Assembly (NCBI GenBank): GCA_000442125.1
Contig: KE546965.1
Span: 2,666,001 to 2,730,000 of the forward strand
Direction of reading: 5' to 3'
DNA: 64,000 bases
Source: Opeltia flavorubescens
Taxonomy: Eukaryota; Ascomycota; Lecanoromycetes; Teloschistales; Teloschistaceae
Shown here: piece after piece, positions 49,701-60,859 of the stretch
Numbering within the stretch: the stretch's first letter is position 1
Layout of the letters: each line of letters begins with the position of its first letter
Program-made: the position numbers and the translations under genes
Notes under the pieces: model-generated
Told to the model about the DNA's origin: nothing
The model's input: only the letters and a program-made list of their open reading frames with translations
Database searches by the model: none

Positions 49701-50251
49701 TTTGGGCACGGAACACATTTCGACGGGGAGTTAGTCTTTGTTGCAGCTCTATCATGTCACTCCGCTGACAACTCAAGTAGGGCAGAGTACCTGAACGGTA
49801 ATATACTTTACGCGCAGCGCGACTACGACCGCGCTCGAGTTTGCTATGAGCGCGCACTGGCCATTTATGCAGAGGAGAACGAGCTACATCCTTCCACTTC
49901 AACGTGTCAGCTCAAGCTAGCGTGCGTGGCAATACGGCAGTCCCGACTTTCTGAGGCCATGTAAGATTGTTTGAACGATCTAACGATTGGGCTGACGGTG
50001 TTAGCTCTCTTCTCCAGAAGACGCGGCTCATCTGCCAACTCAATGAGGCATCGAAAGGCGACAGGGGAGATACTGCTCGAGTTCTGAGACGCCTTGCGGA
50101 GGCCTTGAAGTTGAATGGGGAGACGATGGAAGCTGACAAATTGAGAGAAGAAGCGGAAAGCATTCGAAAGGAGCTTCAAGGCCCAAAATTCGATATATTG
50201 GGAGATACGGAAGAAAGTTACAACACTTTGGTTTGGTTTGGCGTTGCCTAA
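46780..50251 (+). pseudogene. NB-ARC/TPR (NLR-like STAND) gene with a one-base frameshift
   Basis: Eight exons: 46780-46843, 46906-47174, 47220-47418, 47501-48067, 48132-48710, 48767-49102, 49151-49960 and 50005-50251. They total 3071 nt, one base short of a 1023-residue frame. The N-terminal 175 residues (C-E-K-H-L-G-F-D-F, helices, A-I-P-G-P-V-L-R) resemble the fungal DUF7708 region. The P-loop G-M-A-G-I-G-K-T lies near residue 293 and a Walker B W-L-L-I-F-D-N-V near 368; G-L-P-L-A follows. TPR-like repeats with Y-x-x-A/R-D-W-x-x-A make up the C-terminal half. At about 48493-48500 (A-rich, L-H-K then P-K-E-G) the frame shifts by one. As read, translation stops at 48541 after about 502 residues, without the TPRs. 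Fungal NB-ARC/TPR proteins act in self/non-self recognition; that role here is inferred. Confidence 0.75.
49527..49637 (+). repeat. Internal duplication within the TPR region
   Basis: About 20 bp coding I-G-T-V-Y-I-Y occurs at 49527 and again 90 bp later at 49617. The 90 bp between them keeps frame and adds 30 residues. Confidence 0.7.
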
Positions 50252-50347
50252 ATGTAGATGGCCGCTGATCTAGCGGGTTGGTGATGTCATGAAAAGGATA
50301 CGTACTCTGACCTCCTCCTGGCATATACCGCTCCTAGCTGAACCAAT
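50252..50347. other. Short convergent spacer
   Basis: Only 96 bp separate the stop codons of the NB-ARC gene and the P450, so their 3' UTRs very probably overlap. Confidence 0.6.
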
Positions 50348-52261
50348 CTAATTAACCAGTCTCCTTTCGACCTCGACTCTTAGGGGTCGCTTTGTAACTG
50401 CCAGACCTTTGTCCACCCAATCCATGGAGTCTTTGTCGCTCTGATAGAGACTGAAGTCAAAAACAGTAAGGAAGGTAGCTATGATCATGTACATCTCCAG
50501 GTACGCCATGCTTAGACATGATCAGCGTTCAATTTCTTCCGAGTGCAATGTCTTGATGATTCCTTACTTCATTCCAATGCACCTTCGGGTACCCTGCGAG
50601 AATGACACGTTCCATTTTTCCAATTTTTTACCTCCTTCGCCCAACCAGCGTTCCGGGATGAAACGTGAAGGGTCCGGGAAGATATCCGGGTTATCATTGA
50701 TGACTCTAATCGTCACGGATACAGCGGTCTGGCATGGCATCAAACCAGTAAGAGGAGGTATCTGCCAGCAAAGCAATATTGGGATGCACTTACTCCACCT
50801 GGGATGAATCTACCGTCCACCACAACCCCACCGGGAGGGACGACCCGCGGAAGGTTCCCTGGTACTGCAGTTGAAAGCCGGAGGCTCTCTTTGATTACCG
50901 CTGTCTTCCAACCCGATAAGTCAATCAGTACCTCGTTCAAATTGGTAGCTGCTTACCATGTATGGAAGATCGGCGATCGCTTCATAGTCAAACCGTCCAA
51001 GAACATGTTGTGGAACCTCTTTCAATTCTGCCTTGAGATTTTCAGCAACCTTTTGGTCATTCAATATGTAAAACATTGAGCAGGAAATGGTATAGGCCGT
51101 GCTGTCGGTACCAGCAAGGAGGAAAAGAAAACCAGAATCAACGATTTCCTTTTCCGAAGGCCTTTGAAATGCTTTCTCCTGGTTGGACTTGAGTAGGAGG
51201 TCAAAAATAGTGGTAGAACCGGAGTCTGTCTGATATTTCCCTTCTTCGTGGCGAGCAGCGACTTCGTGCATCCACTTCCTACACTCCTAAATCTCCACGT
51301 TATCAAGGATTATCGCGATTACAGCGAGTATCCCCTACTGCTTTCCAGTGCGCTAAACCTGGCAAGATACCCTGTCCAAGTTGTACAGGTAGTACATGTG
51401 CCAAATGTTTCAAAAACGGGAAATGCTTAATAATTCCAGAGCTTTCAATATAGACACGAAGCTGGTTTAATGCCGTCGGATGACCACCGTCTGACTTCAA
51501 GAGGTCTTGGGACCGATCGAACAGAGCCCGAGTTGCAATTTCCATCTCAAGAACGTCTATTAGCTTTTCGGCTGCGGGCTTTACCTTTGACGGATTCAAC
51601 GTACTGAACAACGGCGAAGAAGTAAGGTGAGGTCAAGCGGGGTTCTATTTTCGAGCTTTGCGCCCATAATCCGAATGGCTTCTGCTATGACACCCGCGAC
51701 GATAGGCGAAAACCGTGAGACATTCTTCTTCGCGAACAACGGGTTCAGTATCATCCTGTGTCGCTTGTGGTCTGCTGGATCGATTATGGCCACTAAGGAG
51801 TTCCCGATACCGAGAGCTTTGTAAAACCATGGCTCCTTGTAGTACTCGGACCGTAGGTCGAAAACTCTGCTACATTGAGCTGCTGTATCCAACGCCGAGT
51901 AGACTACGTACTCCTTGTAGAATTTCGGCTGGTTCACATGAAGATGGCCTGGGCTCGTCCGTACAACCGGACCTGGGGTAGTTTCATTCAGCAGGTTCTC
52001 TCTCCTACCAGGGCAAAGCTAACCGAATTTTTCGTGGAATCGAGGGTATTGTTTAACGTAAGTGCCACCTTGGTATGAATCATAGTAAGCCTCGTACCAT
52101 CCCGATACAGCAGCAAGGCGAGGGCCGGGAAACGAGCTCAATGGGTGGAACCACAGCCTGTAGATCGCAAGAGTCGCTACATAGGCAATTGATGGCAGCC
52201 CAATACACAGAAGGATAGCAGAGATATTGTTGCAAAGGAAGGCCCAATCCATCGTAGTCAT
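50348..52261 (-). CDS. Cytochrome P450 (trichodiene-oxygenase-like)
   Basis: Seven exons on the minus strand, 52261-52024, 51972-51605, 51563-51339, 51286-50957, 50904-50794, 50728-50568 and 50510-50348, give 531 residues, normal for a fungal P450. An N-terminal membrane anchor is followed by the R-L-W-F-H-P-L-S-S-F-P-G-P hinge. The I-helix has A-G-T-D-S-T, the K-helix E-S-L-R, then F-I-P-E-R-W and the haem loop F-S-Q-G-T-R-R-C-I-G-M. The H-K-R-H-R...L-N-P-L-F-A-K-K-N-V block is like trichodiene-oxygenase-type enzymes, though the substrate cannot be read. The second intron is unusually short (41 nt) and rests on phase alone. It is an ER-membrane monooxygenase needing a P450 reductase. Confidence 0.85.
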
Positions 52262-53604
52262 TTAGTCGTGCCAAATGTCTTACAGTCTGCTATGCAAGGA
52301 TTCCGAAGGACTAATTACCAGCACTCATTCAAGTAGCCTCGAGAGAAGTAAGTGGACACGGTACTAATATCACTTGCCTCATCAGCCTCGTCAAGGCGAA
52401 GCGAGCTGAGCGCTAACACTAGATGGTAAGCTGCACCGGGGATGAACCGGAATGGGGCCGGAGGGGGCACAGAGCGCCCTGTACAGCAGTGTAACCATAC
52501 TTCGGTTAGCGACGAGGGTTTGACCCAGATGGGTAAAAGATGGTCTTTCAGTCACATATGCTGGCTCCGCCCGATTACGATGATGGTCGATTGCTAAGTA
52601 ATTTTGACCAGACCTGTTTGGTCTCCACGGACGAAGAGACATTCTCCTGCGCCGACTTAGCGTCTGACTTGTGATTGCTTAGATGCGGGCATCCGACAAC
52701 AAGGGTAAAGCAAGGTGAAGCAGACATATAAGTGGACTGTGTAGAGAATTGAAAAATGGGGAAAGGAAATTTGCCGATCTAGTATGACCGACACTATTGT
52801 GAAGGACACGGAAGATTGGAAAACAAGGTTCGATGGAAGGAGCCATATGTTTGAGGTTAGACATCCGTGATATTTCGAATATCGCCAGCCTGACTCAACG
52901 AGTGGGTCTCGCCGTACAGGAGTTTGATGAAATTGATGCTGAGAGGTGGAACGCGGCTTCGAAAGGAAATCACTATTCCGTACAATCACCTGCCTAAATG
53001 GAAGGTAAAGGGTCTTGCATCAGTCTGATGGCTTGGCACCTGGAGCTTCACTCGCTAGCTACTGCAAGCCAACCAAATTAGTCTTCGTGGTTCTTACTAT
53101 AGATTGTCACCTTCCATTATATTTACTCTTCTTAGCACTGTAATCAACCACTTGCCAAGCCTTCAGACGGATGCAAAACCCATTACATACGAATGGTGAT
53201 GGGAACGACTCGATGACCAAGTTCATCAAATGCGTCACCTTACAACGGTGATGCGAGGAGGACTGGACTACACGAGAAGAGCTAAAGGGTACAACGATGC
53301 GGAGGTACGCTTCCGGTGTATCGATTCCAAAATGCCAAGAAATATGACGCCATGTTTGAATACGCTAATGAAAATAGCACGGCTTTTCAAGACGCGAGAT
53401 ATCTTGGAAGAAATCGCGTCCTTCATTCACCCAAATTTCCTTGCTGTTGCGAACATCATGGGGAATAATGCCTAGAACAAGCATATCTCTAGGACGTGTT
53501 GCACATCATTTGTCGTAAATGGAAGGGTCGCCATTTATAAAGTATTGCATGATTTCAAGCGAGTAATTTGTTTATTGGCCTCAAGCGAACGAATCATCAT
53601 TATC
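52262..53604. other. Divergent intergenic region
   Basis: This 1.34 kb separates the P450 and the 1380-residue gene. Frames at 52391-52642, 52657-52989 and 53230-53475 lack motifs. It should contain both promoters; I see no clear element. Confidence 0.5.
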
Positions 53605-56600
53605 ATGGGGTCGCTCTGTACAGCTCTGAATTTGTCCGATCAGTCGCATTGTAATGAGATTGCAACATCTATCAATGGCCTATTTTGCTCTTTTCATTCG
53701 AGACAATGTCAAGGTAGCCTTCTTCATCATTTCCCCGTTGAGTATGGCGATTGATTATTTTCACCAGGTCTATACAGGGGATACAAGAATCGAAACGCCA
53801 GATTGGATGCTCTCGAGTCACAGCAGCCGGATTACTTAGCCACAAGCAGTATACCTTTGGCTAATCAGACCTTCTCAGACGTTGACTCTGAGGATACTTT
53901 GCGAGAAATCCATGACCACCTCGCTTTGAAATACGCTCTCTTGGATCGTGTCATTCGTGCACGAAAATTGCATCATAGTCGCTTCTTCTCCCTCAATCTC
54001 GATTACGGACATCAGCATTATCTGGATACCTTGAGTAACCGTAGGTTCATTGTCGTTCGCGCTCTGGAACGTCTCGAGCGCCGTGTGAGTGAAGTATTGT
54101 ATGAGAAACAGAAATGGTTTAAGTGGGTGAGAGATTGCCAGGACGAGGAGGACGCTGCTCGGGAAAACGAAAAGAAAAAGGTCAAGAGAGAAGCGGCCCT
54201 ATTCAAACGCCATGTCAAGGATGTGCAGGCTCGTATGCGGGCATTAAGAGCACGAGAAGACCTCAAACGACAAGAAGACTATCTCGACGAAGCCTACAAT
54301 ACTCGACTATCCGAGGAAGAGCAGGAAGCTCAATGGGATCCGATTGAGGATGTCATTGAGGATGAGCGTGGCAATTACATCGATATGATCAAGCATATAC
54401 TCCTCCTTACGGAGTCCGTCGATGATGTTCAAGGAAAAGACTCTGGAGAAAACAGCGCACAGGGCGGGACGGAAGAGACTAGCTCCAGCTCCAAAGCTAC
54501 CAAGAAAGGAAAGAAGTCGAAATCTAAGGCAGCGACCAATGGATCAAGCATCGCTATTCCTGACCAATCAGCTCATGACACTCAGTCGCAGGTCCGTAAG
54601 CGTCTGAAGGAGGGCGTTCAGCTTTCTTATGGCAAAGGAATGAAAGTCGCGGGAACGATCGATAACCCCATCGAAACGTACAAAAGGACAGCACCCTTTC
54701 CGGACGATGTCATCGACGAGCTGCTTCAGCAGATGACCGAGATCAAGCACTTACTGTTCTGCAGGCTCCTTTTGTCCCATGCCACCGTTCTACCTGCCGC
54801 TCTCAGAGCCAATACTGTTGACGAATTCTTGAATGACGAAGAGGTCACCGATGCAGACCTCAGGGACTTGGCACTGAAACTCGACAATCCAGGTTTGCAG
54901 GAGATTAGAGATGCGTGTGCAGATTTTGGTAGGGACGATGAAGAAGAGGACGACGTCTTTGACGAGCCTGGGGAAGAGGTGGAAGTCGACAAGAAAGTGG
55001 AAAGACTCAAGAGACTTGGACTGTCCAATGGTACCCGTACAGGTCGTGGTGAGTTGCCCAAAACATGGGCACCGGAACGCGAAAAGCAAATCACCAATGA
55101 GCAACGGGAACGGCAGAGCATTGTCGAGCAGTCCGGCGCGTATGATGGTGTACCTGAAGAGGGAAAGGGACAAACGATGATCGATTTTGGAGACATCGAT
55201 GATGAAGGCAAATTCAAATCTAGGAAAATGAGGGTGCGAGTATGCGGAAGGTACATCTACAACTATCCAAGTGAGAAGGCTGTCAGCCGTGGAGGCTGGC
55301 TGCAATTCTGTTTGATCGCCAAAGATAGCGATCTCCATGACGCCATTCAGCTGTGTAGACACTGGCAGGAGTTCTTCGATCTCAACGTCCTTTCCATCTT
55401 CCAGTATTTCCCTGCATCGAAATGGTCGATGTGGAAAGGAGATATACAGAGACAGCAACTTCTCCAAATGGTTGTTTTTACCTCTGAAGCAAGAAGTCGA
55501 ATATGCTGACGCCGTATTAGGGATTCATCCCATACATGCAATTCGAGGGAGCAGAGGAAGTAACGACAAGTTTTCAAACCGGTTCAAGGGGTCACGCTCG
55601 ACGAGCTCACTGCATAGTGGAGGCCAGGAATTTTCTATGTGCTAATGTGCAGCGCAACGACCCTGTGACTCGGAGGTTTCTGCAGTACCTCATCATGCAA
55701 AGTTCACGAGTTGTCGTCTTAATTCGTGATGCCAAAACCTCCAAGATCCTTAGCTCTCCACCTCAAGAGCAACGCTGGTTGAACCGTGAAAAAGCTGGTT
55801 TGGGCCGAGCGTCAAAGAATGAGTGGATTACTAGGGCCGAGGTTGGAAAGGAGTTCTTCGAAAAGAGTATCTACTTACCTTCCACTTTTCGGTTGACTCG
55901 TACTGATGTGTTGGTAGTGGAGACTATCAGGCAGTGGCGTTTTGGATTCAACGAGTACTATGATGTCTACGTATGGGACCTCGAAGCTGGGCAGCCTTGG
56001 CATCGTTTGTACAATACCGTCTGGGAGGTGAGTCAGTCCTCGTATTTTGGTGATATTTTCTTACGTATCCAGACCCTCGTCAAAGCCCATCGATTCTGTT
56101 CAGTACAGGATATGTATAGCCCTTTTGAGCCGATTTTGAAGACTCTCACCCGCGATCATGAAACATTTCGGACCCGTGACATCAAGCCAGGCGAAGACGT
56201 CAAAAGTCTCTGGGACGAGGTCAAGGGCGCAAGGAATGTAATGGTCAATTCCAGAGGGGAGACACCCGAAGAACGACTAGTACCAGACCTCGACGCAAGT
56301 TACTTTTACGGCGAACCGGATGTACTTGAAGACGAGGTGCTATTTCCGGAGGAGCTATCGACTGAAACATGGAATGCTTTGTACAGCGGTAGAGCCAATG
56401 CTCTCGGAAAATTCGTCAATTCTGGTCCCGACTGGGAGCGATTTATACATGATCTGGAAACTGATGAAGAGCTGGAATCCTCTGACGAAGATGATCACCT
56501 GCTAGAAGATGGGAGTGAAGAGAATGAAAGCGAAGAAGAGAACGAATTACTGGACTTGTTACTGGGAAAGGTTGCAGCAGACACGGACAGCGACTGCGGA

Positions 56601-57944
56601 CAGGACAATAAGGAGAAAAACGAGAGCAATCCTCCTGGACAGCTGAGTACTATCAATGCGATTAAATCGAAGCTTGGACTTGCTCCGTTATCACAGGAAG
56701 AACATGACGACCAGATAATGATGTCAAATTGGGAACCCCCAAGAGATTTCCGCGAGAATGTAGAGGAGGATTTCTATAGGTACATCGATCGAGAGAAGTC
56801 CAAGGGTGAGAGTCGGTCCTTCACGTTCGAGAAACCATTCTGACGATGCATAGCTTTCAAAGATGGCTGGCATGCCGCAGACCTTAGTCCAGGCGGACCA
56901 GAACGATACCACGAGGCACAAACCATAGTACAGCAAATGGTCAATTATCTTACCTCAACGACCGGCAATCGATACAAACACTACCACATCCTACGCTTCT
57001 TGGACGTGCACCCAGATAAACATCGGCGTATCATGACAGACGCCCTCGAAGCGCGCGCTATGACTGCTCTGTTCTTTCCATCTGACTTCCTCACATCCAA
57101 ACACGGACTCCCTCATAAAGACTCTCTGCTCCTCAACCAGCGAGAGCGTGCACTTCACCCTCCACCTATAAGGGAATCTGCCAGCGAAAGATACAAGTCG
57201 AAAACCTTTTTCGAGGAATGGGAAAATCATTGGAAGAATCGTAATCCGGAAGAACACTACCCCGTAGAATGGGAAGTAGCTATCAGACCCATCATAGCCC
57301 GACTATATAAAGCGGGCATCATCGCACCCATTCATTTGGAATGGAACCATACTCCTGGCAAAGTGATGGCTACTCCGCCAGGCCCTGACGGAAAGAGAGA
57401 TCTCTTCATCGACCTCCGCCTCATAACCAAAGAAATAAACTTCCCCCGCCATATCCAACGCCCCCCTTCAAAAGAATACCTCCTCTCCTCCATCCGTACC
57501 TTCTCCACAAATCACCCCAGCGCACGCTTCTCCGCCCTGAGGCTCTGGAGCGCCCCGCACTTTTATCCACTGATGAATGGCCTGGATAAACGCTACCTAA
57601 CAGCCTTCACGGATGGTCTAGGTCGAACCTGGGAGTGGAATTTCGTGCCCAAAGACATGCCGTTTGGAGAGACTAGTATGCATCATACTGCTTCTCAGCG
57701 CTTGGAACCTTTTAGAAAGCAATTCGGGGATAGGGTCTTGCAGAGGGGAGATCTTTTCATCGTTATGGGGAAGGATGAGCGGGAGGTGGAGGAGTTGACG
57801 AGTGCGGTTGTGTTCGCGGTACAGACGGAGCCCTGGAGGTTTGAGGTTGATGTTTGGAGGAGTTTTTTTGGTGTTGAGGGGGGGTTGGTGGGGGGGGAAG
57901 AAGGTGTGGGGGGAGAGGTGCATAGGGGGTGGAAGGGTTTTTAA
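53605..57944 (+). CDS. Large uncharacterised fungal protein, 1380 residues
   Basis: Five exons: 53605-53713, 53768-55470, 55521-56027, 56073-56805 and 56854-57944, with introns of 54, 50, 45 and 48 nt, all in phase. The N-terminus has a Cys/His pattern (C5, C16, C28-x-x-H31-x3-C35) leading into G-L-Y-R-G-Y-K-N-R-N-A, suggestive of a small zinc site. A long charged coiled coil follows (residues about 90-210), then acidic patches. The second half is compact, with R-F-L-Q-Y-L-I-M-Q-S-S-R and L-I-R-D-A-K-T. No membrane helices are visible. From memory, relatives in many genomes carry the label 'mfs allantoate permease', which this sequence does not support. Function unknown. Confidence 0.8.
56028..56072 (+). 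other. 45-nt intron divisible by three and free of stops
   Basis: GTGAGT donor, CTTAC branch-like site and CCAG acceptor mark it as an intron. If kept, it would add V-S-Q-S-S-Y-F-G-D-I-F-L-R-I-Q without breaking the frame. Confidence 0.65.
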
Positions 57945-58411
57945 AAGCTGTAGGAGATTTGAATGGGAATTTTTGTATGATGGATGGTTGAGTAGGTGAG
58001 GAAGAATTCTCTATCCAAAAAATTCATGGGGTCTTACTGTAGGCTGCTGGACTGATTTATTTAGTTTCTTGCGTTTTCTCTTTCTTAATTCTTTATTTTT
58101 GGTGCTTTGGCGAATTTTGATTGTCTTGGGGCAAGGGCGCACATTTTCTGGCCATAGTTCTTTATAGGTTTTTTTTTCGTTTCAAGTTATTTCATCTTTT
58201 TTGGGGGGNNNNNNNNNNNNNNNNNNNNNNNNNNNNNNNNNNNNNNNNNNNNNNNNNNNNNNNGGGGGGGTGGGAAATCAAAAGGCTATTTGGGCAATAT
58301 GTATATTCGGGGATTTTTACCATGTGTAACAAAAATTTGGATTGGTCGTGAAAGTCGGGTTTGGAGATCTTGATGGGGGTATTATATTATAATATATATC
58401 TATCTCATAGA
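57945..58411. other. Convergent intergenic region with assembly gap
   Basis: No gene. T-rich 3' flank of the preceding gene, then the gap at 58209-58263. Confidence 0.6.
58209..58263. other. Assembly gap of 55 N in a G run
   Basis: The Ns are flanked by six G on the left and seven on the right, so the gap sits in a poly-G tract that was probably hard to sequence. The true length may differ. Confidence 0.95.
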
Positions 58412-60622
58412 TTACTCCTTTTCCCCATCCTCCACAAACCTAATCCTCCCATCCGTGACTGGCCCAACGACAGGTAACCCGTCTCTTTCATCATATCCCA
58501 CCACAACCGCCTCTCTGGCCCTTTTAATACCCACATCAACCAAATCATCTTCGCCCTCACCCTCCTTATTCTTCTTCTCTCCTATTTTCACTATATCTTC
58601 ATCACGACTCTCGTTACATCCCAGGACTTTGAGCATAAATCCCGTATCCGTCATCGCTTCCTCCTCACCCACCATCGTCTCCGCGTCTTGTTGGAAGCAG
58701 TCGTATCCGTCAAATCCGGCAGCGATGAATGAGGGCATTGCTATGCTGTACATTTGGTTGGGGATAATTGGCGTTGGAGGCGCAGTGCTCTGGGGGTTAT
58801 GATGGTACGCGCCGATGAGACGATTCTGCGAGGGGCGGTGCCAGTCGGCGGTTATGCGGAGGCCTGCGAGCTGCAGGAATCGGCCGTCGGTGTGGGCGTC
58901 TGAGAGGGAGTTCTCAAGTGCGGAAAGGATGGCGTGGCCGGGGATGAGGGTTACGATGAGGGGGTTGGTGAAGGGGATGATATCTATGGGGATTGTTTTT
59001 AGTCAAATCTTATTTTTTTGGTTGTGTTTTTTCGTTTCTTTGGGGTGAGGGGGCTATATATTTGTGGACCTGGAGGATTGATCTCTGCAGGGGTCATAGA
59101 GAGATACCCCTCTAGAGATATTCGATCTGTCGACTTGGTTTTTTGGGTTGACTTCACGTACCTATCATGTCCTTAACCGTCAGAGCCATGCTCTGCCCAT
59201 CGGCTGTAGGCTGAATGGTCTTATCGCATCTGATACTTCCGCTGTTGACCAATGCGATATCTGTGTTGTAAAAGGCTCTGACAGCATCTGCTATCAGATT
59301 CCCCAGATTAGTTTCCTGACTTCTGATCTCCGAAGATCGGCCGTCGAGGGGAACCCTGCTGTAGAAAAGCGGATGCTGCACGGTCTTGGTGATGCGCTCG
59401 TAGACTGACGCTAATGCTTTCGTCATGCATGGGCATTTGGGTATTGAACTGTACGCTTGCATCTGCGTGATGTCCGTCCATTGCTCGACTAGAATATTAC
59501 TTCTGTCAAAAGGAGAGGCGTTCGTAATAGAGTGTGTTCATACCTCTTGATGATTTGATCGTTGCTTTATCACCTGGAGAGCTATCGATCAAGAGGTGAA
59601 TGATACTGAACGACTTCCAGTCTGTTCCACTCTTCACAATCCTCACATCACCTTCAGTGTCCGGATGTACCTTGCCATCGATGATAATCTCTGAATTATC
59701 TTTGCCTTGAATAATGACTTCAGGGTCGGCGCTGGTGTCTCCCGCCGATCGACAAAGGACTTGATGGTCATGACCACCGAGGATCAAGTCGACCTTTGTA
59801 TTGCCCGTCATCGTAGCTTCAGCAACCTCAAGGTCTTCGACTAAGCGCATGTGGCTAATGGCAATGACGAAGTCGCATTGTTTCTCTACACACAACATCC
59901 ATGCTAGCCGTTTTGATACATTTACCGGCGAGAGGATGTCGGCAGGAGGCAAGTGTTGACAATTAGACGGCCAATCCCTGAAAATCGTGGTCAATATTAT
60001 GTAGAGTAGTGCGACGAAGGAATTAGATAAATTCAAGGGTGGTTCTCACGTGCTAACTTACGTTCCTGCGAGACCAAAAAAGCCGACTTTGTAGCCTGCC
60101 AAGTCACGAATGAGATACTCGTGTGCACGCGCTAGGAGAGGACCAAGAGAGGGCTGCGTGCTGCTAGGATCCGCTGAACGCCTGACAGCATTCGAGAGCA
60201 CCCACGGAAAGGTAATCTGGCCCGAGATTTCTGTAAGACGGGCCTCACCCAAATCGAAATCTTACCTTTTGTCTCAGTCTGGGGGCCTGGATCTATAGAT
60301 GAGGACGCCCCGAACCGTGATTGCCGTAGCAGGCGATATCAATGCCCAAATTATTTAGGACCGGAACCATGTGTTCTCCTCGCATGATGGACGATTCAGT
60401 GGATGGCGAGAGAACATCACCGCTAAAGATCCTGACGCTGTTGGATGGCTGAGAGCTGGACTTGTAAGGTTCGGACTGTTTATAGAGATGGGCAAAACGA
60501 GCAACGAGTTCGGAATCCCCGATGTGATACTGAGGAATCCAATTCAGTATCGATATGGAAAGTATCGAGGGGTTGCTTACAACGTCATTGAAGTGGTAAA
60601 TCGTAAGCTCGCTTGACATCAT
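58412..60622 (-). CDS. 5'-nucleotidase/UshA-type metallophosphoesterase
   Basis: Six exons on the minus strand, 60622-60581, 60529-60316, 60260-60062, 59977-59544, 59488-59162 and 58983-58412, give 595 residues. Metal-binding motifs of the calcineurin-like fold are in order: Y-H-F-N-D-V-Y at the start, S-G-D-V, Y-G-N-H-D-F-D, I-A-I-S-H and G-G-H-D-H. The C-terminal substrate domain shows E-T-N-L-G-N-L-I-A-D-A and N-S-G-S-I-R. The usual G-D of the first block is S-G-D here. The enzyme should dephosphorylate nucleotides or related phosphate esters. No signal peptide is present, so it is likely intracellular. The last exon carries an extra acidic, Glu/Lys-rich tail. The last intron is 178 nt, long for this window. 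Confidence 0.85.
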
Positions 60623-60859
60623 TAAATGCGATCAATTCAGTCAGTGAGGAATGTTAGGCAGAGGCCAGATTATTATCCAATGAAATCAATCAGAAAAGAG
60701 AACCGCTAAGTGACAATTATTAGAGAGGAAATGGGGTATTGGCCTTCGCATAATGCTTGGAAATCTCAAGCAGTGGTATGCGGATGAAATTTGACCAATA
60801 CGAGTATAACACATCGGACTTAACGCCTGTAAGGTGAACGATCGGTGCTGACTAAGCTC
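60623..60859. promoter_or_regulatory. 237-bp divergent promoter, phosphoesterase and dipeptidyl peptidase III
   Basis: The starts on opposite strands are only 237 bp apart (336 bp if dipeptidyl peptidase III begins at 60959). Both promoters must share this stretch. No specific site is claimed. Confidence 0.6.
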
